10,268 bases of DNA from Planctomycetota bacterium (GTDB taxonomy: Bacteria; Planctomycetota; Planctomycetia; Planctomycetales; Planctomycetaceae): contig JAJRTM010000078.1 of the NCBI GenBank assembly GCA_024278285.1, positions 1-10,268 on the forward strand, given 5' to 3'. The notes below the pieces were generated by a model. It was not told the origin of the DNA. It ran no database searches and saw only the letters and a program-made list of their open reading frames with translations. The translations under genes were made by a program, and so were the position numbers. Below are positions 5,513-10,268 of the stretch, one piece after another; position 1 is the stretch's first letter, and every line of letters begins with the position of its first letter.

Positions 5513-7339
5513 CTACGCTTTATCCAGCTTCGATTCGATCCAGGCGAGTAAATCTTGCTTTATTTGCTGATAGGTTTGCGCGGCTTTATCTTTGACGGCT
5601 TCCAGTTCTCCCGGATCGACCGTGGCTCGCACAAACAGATAGAACTTGATTTTCGGTTCTGTTCCCGAAGGACGCACCGCGATGTGGATGTTAATTGGCC
5701 CCGGTTCTGAATCGAAGAAAAGCAGATTTCCACACGGCTGGGGAATTTTTTCGATTTGCTTGTTTCCCGGCAACTCTCTTTTTTCGTTTTGATCGTAATC
5801 ACGAACCGATGCCAGAGAAATGCCAGCCAGTTCGGTTGGCGGAGTCGTGCGGAAGGTTGCCATCAACGCATCGATTTGTGCTTTGCCGCTGGAACCGGTG
5901 CAAACTTTTGAAATTTGCCCTTCCAGAAAATAGTCGTGCTGTTGATAAATTTCATCGAGCCGATCAAGCAGTGACTTCCCTTCTGCCTGCAGATCGGCGG
6001 CTGCTTCACACAGATAAAGCGAGGCGATCCCCGCATCTTTATCACGGGCAAATGTTCCTGCCAGGAATCCGAGGGACTCTTCTGCACCGAACACAAAATA
6101 TTCCGGACCGTATTTGTCGATGGCCTCGCCGATGTATTTGAAGCCGACAAGTAGATCATCAATCACTTGCAACTTGTAAGACTTAGCCAGTTCGCCAATC
6201 AGTGGAGTCGTGACCAATGTTTCGACAACAAAATGTTTTTCACTTAACGTGCCGGCTGCTTTTCGGTGACGCAGAATATGATCGACGATCAGCGTTCCAG
6301 TCTGATTCCCAGTCAGATGAATAAAATCGCCTGATTGATTCCGAACGCAAACGCCAAGCCGATCTGCATCGGGGTCAGAAGCGAGAATAACAGATGCCCC
6401 TGTCTCTTTGGCTCGTTCAATACTTTGCTGAAAAACCTCCACTCGTTCCGGGTTGGGCATGTGCTGGTCGACGTTAGGAAAGTTGCCATTCTGTTCTCGC
6501 TGGCATTCCAGAATTTCAACGCCCTCAAAACCGGCTTGTTTCAGGATTTCATAACAAACGGTTTCGCCAACTCCATGCAGCGGCGTGTAAATGGCGTTCA
6601 GATCGCGGTTTATTGAAAGTGACATTTCCAGTACCGCGTGATGATAGGCGACATCAAGCTCGCTGCCGATCATCTCGATGTTTCCCGCCTGGACCGCCTG
6701 ATCGAAATCAACTTGCGGGATTTCTCCTGCGGTATAAACACAATCGACAATCCCTTTATCATGCGGCGGCAAAACCTGACCACCACTGTTCCAGTACGCT
6801 TTGAAACCGTTATCAGCAGGCGGGTTATGCGAAGCGGTGATCATCACGCCGAGATCACAATTCAGATGCCGAACCGCAAAAGAAAGTTCGGGGGTTGAAC
6901 GGGCTTGCTCGAAATAATAAACATGCAATCCATGAGCAGCCAGGACTGATGCCGTCAATCGAGCAAATTCGTCAGAGCGGTTTCGTGTATCGCAGGTGAT
7001 GACTGCTTTGCCAGATTTCTGCTCGCCCGACTGTTTCAGATAGGTTGCCAACCCGTGAGCCGATTCTGCAATCGTTCGTGGATTGATCGTTGCAGAACCG
7101 AAGTCCGACATCAAGCCGCGTCTGCCACCGGTCCCGAACGCGATCACCTCCCAGAAAAGACGATCCAGTTTCGCAAATTCCTGTTCGTTAATCAACTCGC
7201 AAATGGCATCTGCGTATTGAGCATATTGCGGTTGTGTCAACCAGCGTGTGATGTTTTCGACTGCCCCGGCGGTCAACTTATTCTGCTGAGCGGCGGCGGC
7301 AATCATTTCCAGACATTGTGTCGTATCAGTATCAGTCAT
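5513..7339 (-). CDS. Phospho-sugar mutase (phosphoglucomutase/phosphomannomutase family)
   Basis: This cytoplasmic alpha-D-phosphohexomutase interconverts hexose 1- and 6-phosphates through a phosphoserine, feeding glycogen, nucleotide-sugar and cell-envelope pathways. All four family signatures are present in the 608 residues: TASHNP with the phosphorylated Ser near 170, the Mg-binding DPDADR near 322-327, the sugar-binding GAEESLG near 418-424, and the phosphate-binding RPSGTEPK near 556-563. The N-terminal FGTGGRRG and central YTPLHGVG place it with the longer PGM2/PgcA-like branch, which mainly uses glucose and sometimes pentose or mannose phosphates. Substrate preference cannot be read from sequence alone. 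The start has AAAGG about 9 bases upstream. It follows mazG by 111 bp and precedes scpB by 231 bp, all on the minus strand. Confidence 0.93.
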   Translation of the reverse strand: MTDTDTTQCLEMIAAAAQQNKLTAGAVENITRWLTQPQYAQYADAICELINEQEFAKLDRLFWEVIAFGTGGRRGLMSDFGSATINPRTIAESAHGLATYLKQSGEQKSGKAVITCDTRNRSDEFARLTASVLAAHGLHVYYFEQARSTPELSFAVRHLNCDLGVMITASHNPPADNGFKAYWNSGGQVLPPHDKGIVDCVYTAGEIPQVDFDQAVQAGNIEMIGSELDVAYHHAVLEMSLSINRDLNAIYTPLHGVGETVCYEILKQAGFEGVEILECQREQNGNFPNVDQHMPNPERVEVFQQSIERAKETGASVILASDPDADRLGVCVRNQSGDFIHLTGNQTGTLIVDHILRHRKAAGTLSEKHFVVETLVTTPLIGELAKSYKLQVIDDLLVGFKYIGEAIDKYGPEYFVFGAEESLGFLAGTFARDKDAGIASLYLCEAAADLQAEGKSLLDRLDEIYQQHDYFLEGQISKVCTGSSGKAQIDALMATFRTTPPTELAGISLASVRDYDQNEKRELPGNKQIEKIPQPCGNLLFFDSEPGPINIHIAVRPSGTEPKIKFYLFVRATVDPGELEAVKDKAAQTYQQIKQDLLAWIESKLDKA

Positions 7340-7357
7340 CTCAAATCAGCCTTTGTT

Positions 7358-7371
7358 CAAATTATAATTTG
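7358..7371. promoter_or_regulatory. 14-bp perfect palindrome with a TATAAT core before the mutase gene
   Basis: CAAATTATAATTTG is exactly self-complementary and ends about 20 bp before the mutase ATG. Read on the minus strand it contains TATAAT, suitably placed as a -10 element for a short leader, but no good -35 hexamer lies 17 bp upstream. It could be an operator overlapping a promoter. AT-rich palindromes also arise by chance. A second small inverted repeat, CCCC-TACT-GGGG, lies next to it at 7377-7388. Confidence 0.3.
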
Positions 7372-7450
7372 GCCTCCCCCTACTGGGGATCACGGCTCAC
7401 CAGACTCGGTTCAATGTAACAAAAAATTAGAGACTGTTCGAGTGATACCA

Positions 7451-8386
7451 TCAGTCCGAATTGTCGCAGTTCTGGCTTGCCTGTTCTTTTTCACGCTGTT
7501 TCTCCTGCTGATAATACGCTTCCATTTCAACAAGTGTTGCCTGTTCGATTGATTGATGATCGCGTTTCAAACCTTGTTCAATCGCTTGAAACCGGCGGGT
7601 GAATTTTGCGTTTGTTTTGCGAAGTGCTTCTTCAGGGTTCACCTTCCAGCGGCGGGCGATATTGGCGATCACAAACAGCACGTCGCCCAATTCCCCTTCA
7701 ATGCGCGAGCGGCGATCAGCATCGGCTATTTCTTCATCAGGAGTATGCTCGCTGTGGATATCAATTTTTCTTTCCGGGGGTTGTTCCGTTTCGTAGAGTT
7801 CATCCCGCAATTCATTCAGTTCTTCTTGCAACTTATCGAACAGCATATCACGATGCGGAAAGTCGTAGCCGACGCGGGCCGCTTTCTCCTGGAGACGCAA
7901 CGCCTTGGCTAAAGCGGGCATCTGTTTTGGAATTCCATCAAGCCGGGAGGTTCGCTCCTGCTTTTCGTTTTGCTTAATGCGATCCCAGACACCCCTCACT
8001 TCATCAGCCGAATCAATTTGCTGATCTCCAAAAACATGCGGATGCCTGCGGATCATTTTTTCGGTGATGACGCGCACGACATCGACAATGCCAAACCGTT
8101 GTTCGTCGGCTGCAATCTGAGCATCGAGAATAACCTGAAGCAGCAGATCTCCCAACTCCTCAGTAATCGCGGTATCATCACCCGAATCAATCGCTTCGAG
8201 CAATTCGTACGTTTCCTCCAGCGTGTACGGCTTAATTGTTTCCAGCGTCTGTTTACGATCCCAGGGACACCCTTCAGGAGATCGCAACTTCGCGACCACT
8301 TCGCATAATTGCCAAAAAGCAGACTCTGTTTCTGATTGCACAGGCGGTTGCCCCTGCGGATAGTCTGGGGGAGTTTCTGAATTCAT
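7451..8386 (-). CDS. mazG: Nucleoside triphosphate pyrophosphohydrolase MazG
   Basis: MazG hydrolyses NTPs and dNTPs to monophosphates and pyrophosphate, clearing damaged nucleotides and damping ppGpp-linked stress responses. The 311 residues hold two MazG helical domains. The first carries the typical GCPWDRKQT (about 39-47), [14 protein letters not shown] and [10 protein letters not shown] metal-binding Glu/Asp helices, then RRHPHVFGD. The second has [11 protein letters not shown] and, after an insertion, [18 protein letters not shown] and [12 protein letters not shown]. The protein is about 48 residues longer than the E. coli enzyme, through a short N-terminal tail, a charged loop near 200-228 splitting the second domain, and a Gln/Glu-rich C-terminal tail. 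No good Shine-Dalgarno sequence precedes the ATG at 8386. The xylR-like gene is divergent, with 140 bp between the two start codons; the mutase gene follows downstream. Confidence 0.94.
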   Translation of the reverse strand: MNSETPPDYPQGQPPVQSETESAFWQLCEVVAKLRSPEGCPWDRKQTLETIKPYTLEETYELLEAIDSGDDTAITEELGDLLLQVILDAQIAADEQRFGIVDVVRVITEKMIRRHPHVFGDQQIDSADEVRGVWDRIKQNEKQERTSRLDGIPKQMPALAKALRLQEKAARVGYDFPHRDMLFDKLQEELNELRDELYETEQPPERKIDIHSEHTPDEEIADADRRSRIEGELGDVLFVIANIARRWKVNPEEALRKTNAKFTRRFQAIEQGLKRDHQSIEQATLVEMEAYYQQEKQREKEQASQNCDNSD

Positions 8387-8446
8387 GTTTTAGTAATCGT
8401 TACGAGATAAAGAATCGAGTGAGTAAAATATTGACCGGCTGATGAC

Positions 8447-8452
8447 TATAAT
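8447..8452 (+). promoter_or_regulatory. Possible -10 element for the XylR-like gene
   Basis: TATAAT lies about 75 bp before the preferred ATG of the regulator gene, in the divergent gap shared with mazG. A TTGACC sits only 10 bp upstream (8431-8436), too close to act as its -35. The hexamer at the proper distance is a poor match. The call therefore rests on the -10 alone. Confidence 0.25.
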
Positions 8453-8526
8453 GATTTGCAGGCTCCGCTGAAAAGCGTATGCTCTGTTTCTGCAATTAGT
8501 CTCCGGTAGAATTGTATGATGACTCC

Positions 8527-9675
8527 ATGAAACGTGTTGCGTTATTAATTGAAACGTCTCGAACTTACGGTCGCGATTTATTGCGGGGCGTGAAGCGTTA
8601 CACCGAGGAGCATGGCGGTTGGTCGTTGTTTGTTGAGGTTCGTGATCTGGAGTCGAAGCCGCCTCCCTGGCTTTCCAAATGGGATGGCGATGGCATTCTT
8701 GTTCGTTCCGGAAGCACCGCCATTTCTAACGCGGTGCGGCGTCTGGGAGTTCCCACGGTTGAACTGCGTTCCAATAAAATTGGTGATAACGTTCCGTTTG
8801 TCGGCGTCGATAACGAAGAAGTCGGACGGCTTGTCGCAGAACATTTTCTGGAACGCGGCTTTCAGCACTTTGGCGTTTACGAACTCGATACCGAACAGTT
8901 TTTTGTTGATCGGCGAGACAGTTTTGTCAGACACCTTCACGTAGCCGGGTTCGATTGCTCCGCCTTCCAGCAGGCGGGTCATACCGAAAAACCGAGTCAG
9001 TGGGAACAACAACAAAAACGGCTCATTGACTGGTTGCAACGCCTGCCCCGTCCGGTCGCGGTGATGGCCTGTACCGATCAACTTGGATGCTGGCTGCTCG
9101 ATGCGTGCAGACGGGCAGAAATTCCTGTCCCGGAACAGATCGCAGTTGTCGGCGTGGAAAATGATGAAACCCTCGCCGCGATGAGTTCGCCACCACTTTC
9201 AAGTTTATCGCTGGCAGGAGAAAAAATCGGTCACGAAGCCGCTCGCATTCTCGACGATTTAATGAATGGAAAATCTCCCCCGAAAGAACCTGTCTTGATC
9301 GCCCCCTCAATATTTGAGACACGACTTTCCTCCAACATTTTCGCCATCGAAGATCCGTTGCTTTCTCAATGTTTACGTTTAATTCGCGAACGAGCCTGTC
9401 AGGGATTGAAAGTGGCAGATCTTCTGAAAGAAGTCCCGATCTCCCGCAGTTCATTGGAACGAGGAATTCGCAAACTGCTGGACCGCTCCCCCAATGCAGA
9501 AATAAATCGCGTCCGATTACAAAAAGTTTGCGAGCTACTTACCCAAACTGAATTAACCCTCGAAGAAATTGCCAGCCGCACCGGGTTTACAACTTCTCAG
9601 TACCTCTCTGAACTTTTCCGAAAAACAGAAAACAAAACCCCCGGCGAATATCGCAAATCTTCACGCCATTGTTGA
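8527..9675 (+). CDS. XylR-type transcriptional regulator (sugar-binding domain plus AraC helix-turn-helix)
   Basis: This cytoplasmic DNA-binding regulator senses a small ligand, usually a sugar. The 382 residues split in two. Residues 1 to about 275 form a LacI/periplasmic-binding-protein-like effector domain without the LacI helix-turn-helix: KRVALLIETSRTYGRDLLRG at the N-terminus, FVGVDNEEVGRLVAEHFLERG, AVMACTDQLG and VVGVENDE. Residues about 280-377 form an AraC-type double helix-turn-helix: LKVADLLKEVPISRSSLERG, LTLEEIASRTGFTTSQYLSE and TPGEYR. This matches E. coli XylR in order and size (392 residues). The ATG at 8527 fits the family N-terminus; a TTG at 8512 in frame has a nearer GGTAG and remains possible. 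No sugar-catabolic genes adjoin it, so the target and ligand are unknown. Confidence 0.92.
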   Translation: MKRVALLIETSRTYGRDLLRGVKRYTEEHGGWSLFVEVRDLESKPPPWLSKWDGDGILVRSGSTAISNAVRRLGVPTVELRSNKIGDNVPFVGVDNEEVGRLVAEHFLERGFQHFGVYELDTEQFFVDRRDSFVRHLHVAGFDCSAFQQAGHTEKPSQWEQQQKRLIDWLQRLPRPVAVMACTDQLGCWLLDACRRAEIPVPEQIAVVGVENDETLAAMSSPPLSSLSLAGEKIGHEAARILDDLMNGKSPPKEPVLIAPSIFETRLSSNIFAIEDPLLSQCLRLIRERACQGLKVADLLKEVPISRSSLERGIRKLLDRSPNAEINRVRLQKVCELLTQTELTLEEIASRTGFTTSQYLSELFRKTENKTPGEYRKSSRHC

Positions 9676-9716
9676 ACAAAAACTAACCCAACATCCACAC
9701 CGGGGGAGTAAATAGC

Positions 9717-9914
9717 TTGTTTATAGGATTTGTGATTATAAGTTTTCTCCATATTTTCTTCGAATTTAGTTGTTCTCTGGTTTTAGGTCCGTTATTTTCA
9801 GGTACCAGGGGAGTTTTAACTTCAAATGATCCAATAAGCTTTGTTGATGGTCAGCACGATTCAACCAGCAAACAACATGTGTCAAAACACTCAAAAATAT
9901 TTCCTATTTCGTAA
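9717..9914 (+). CDS. Doubtful small ORF with an N-terminal membrane segment
   Basis: A 65-codon frame starts with TTG at 9717 and has GGGGGAG about 8-10 bases upstream. It opens with one very hydrophobic stretch (FIGFVIISFLHIFF) followed by a polar tail. I recognise no family. The region is AT-rich and lies between the regulator gene and a block of repeats, where long hydrophobic frames arise easily by chance. It could be a small membrane protein or nothing. Confidence 0.2.
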   Translation: MFIGFVIISFLHIFFEFSCSLVLGPLFSGTRGVLTSNDPISFVDGQHDSTSKQHVSKHSKIFPIS

Positions 9915-9984
9915 ATCCCCCAAAAAACTGGAGAAGTTAGTATCTTATCAATGAAATGCTGTGAAAAAGTGGCTGGATATTTTT

Positions 9985-10053
9985 TGTAGCGATCGTCGCC
10001 AGACGGTGGATCGCGTCTCGTCATTCGTCCACACTCTGGCGAGTGTCGCTACA
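9985..10053. repeat. Inverted-repeat hairpin element with 26-bp imperfect arms
   Basis: The 26 bases at 9985-10010 (starting TGTAGCGA) are complementary to 10028-10053 (ending TCGCTACA), with five mismatches and a 17-base loop. The ends and the TCGCCAGA block are perfect. It is a self-contained palindromic unit of REP or MITE type. T-rich sequence on both outer sides means it could also end transcription, but the nearest plus-strand gene stops about 310 bp before it. Confidence 0.65.
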
Positions 10054-10068
10054 TTTTATGATTCCAGT

Positions 10069-10239
10069 AGTAGGATGGCGTGCTTGCACCCATCTTCGCG
10101 TGCCCAGTTGCGTCCGATGAAAAATAGAGAGTGAAATTTGTTATTATCCTGCCATTGATTCACCGGCATCAGACTGATACGGCATTAGATTTATAATAGT
10201 GGAAACCACATTTGATGGGTGCAAGCACGCCATCCTACT
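10069..10239. mobile_element. MITE-like element with perfect 26-bp terminal inverted repeats
   Basis: The 26 bases at 10069-10094 (beginning AGTAGGATGG) are the exact reverse complement of 10214-10239 (ending CCATCCTACT). They enclose 119 bp with no coding capacity, giving a 171-bp unit. Perfect, long terminal inverted repeats around a short non-coding core are the hallmark of a miniature inverted-repeat transposable element, moved in trans by a transposase. A clear target-site duplication is not visible at the flanks. It may instead be two inverted copies of a common intergenic repeat. Confidence 0.65.
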
Positions 10240-10243
10240 TTTT

Positions 10244-10268
10244 CCTAACGCCTAATACCTACTACCTA
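10244..10268. repeat. 7-bp tandem repeat running off the window edge
   Basis: CCTAACG, CCTAATA, CCTACTA and a partial CCTA follow each other without interruption, a heptad with invariant CCTA plus three variable bases. Three and a half units are visible, and the array may continue beyond the window. Such short heptanucleotide repeats occur between genes in some bacteria. With so few units, chance is possible. Confidence 0.45.

Noticed and set aside
5695..6141. 148-codon plus-strand ORF
   Set aside because: It is antisense to the mutase gene's conserved core and has no recognisable domain. The minus-strand frame has all four family motifs.
7055..7552. 165-codon plus-strand ORF ending in a hydrophobic stretch
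   Set aside because: It spans the antisense of the mutase start, the intergenic gap and the mazG end, so it crosses three unrelated contexts. There is no domain or ribosome-binding site.
8578..9081. 167-codon minus-strand ORF
   Set aside because: It is the shadow of the XylR-type regulator, whose sense frame matches its family over its full length.

Overview
The window looks like a stretch of chromosome from a planctomycete, probably of the Gimesia/Rubinisphaera kind. This is an inference from gene content, not from a marker gene. The clues are a XylR-type regulator joining a sugar-binding-protein-like domain to an AraC helix-turn-helix, a secreted discoidin-domain protein of the sort common in polysaccharide-degrading planctomycetes, a ScpB with a long acidic N-terminal tail, roughly balanced base composition, wide intergenic gaps, and many intergenic inverted repeats. 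No rRNA, tRNA or CRISPR array is visible.

Layout. Positions 1-1170 are degraded: a possible 3' end of an incoming gene (3-92, +), then a broken IS4/Tn5-like transposase on the minus strand (197-1122) carrying frameshifts, an internal deletion and about 100 bp of foreign sequence. Positions 1455-3602 (-) encode a 715-residue exported protein with a discoidin (F5/8 type C) domain and a large, probably alpha-helical catalytic-type domain. Positions 3603-4513 form a 911-bp gap holding an IS5-type transposase fragment, a Pro/Gln-rich ORF fragment, a small basic ORF, a nested hairpin and a pair of inverted repeats.

Positions 4514-8386 carry three housekeeping genes all on the minus strand, transcribed in the order mazG, phosphohexomutase, scpB. 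They serve nucleotide-pool sanitation, sugar-phosphate interconversion and SMC-complex chromosome segregation. Gaps of 111 and 231 bp separate them, so a single transcript is possible but not shown. A XylR-type regulator (8527-9675, +) diverges from mazG. The last 593 bp hold a doubtful small membrane ORF, a hairpin repeat, a MITE-like element with perfect 26-bp terminal inverted repeats, and a 7-bp tandem repeat that runs off the edge.

Functionally, the secreted protein and the sugar-type regulator suggest glycan use. They are about 5 kb apart with housekeeping genes between, so regulation of one by the other cannot be claimed. I found no convincing new multi-gene system. The most unusual content is the density of different inverted-repeat families, each in a separate intergenic gap, and the unassigned catalytic-like domain of the 715-residue protein.
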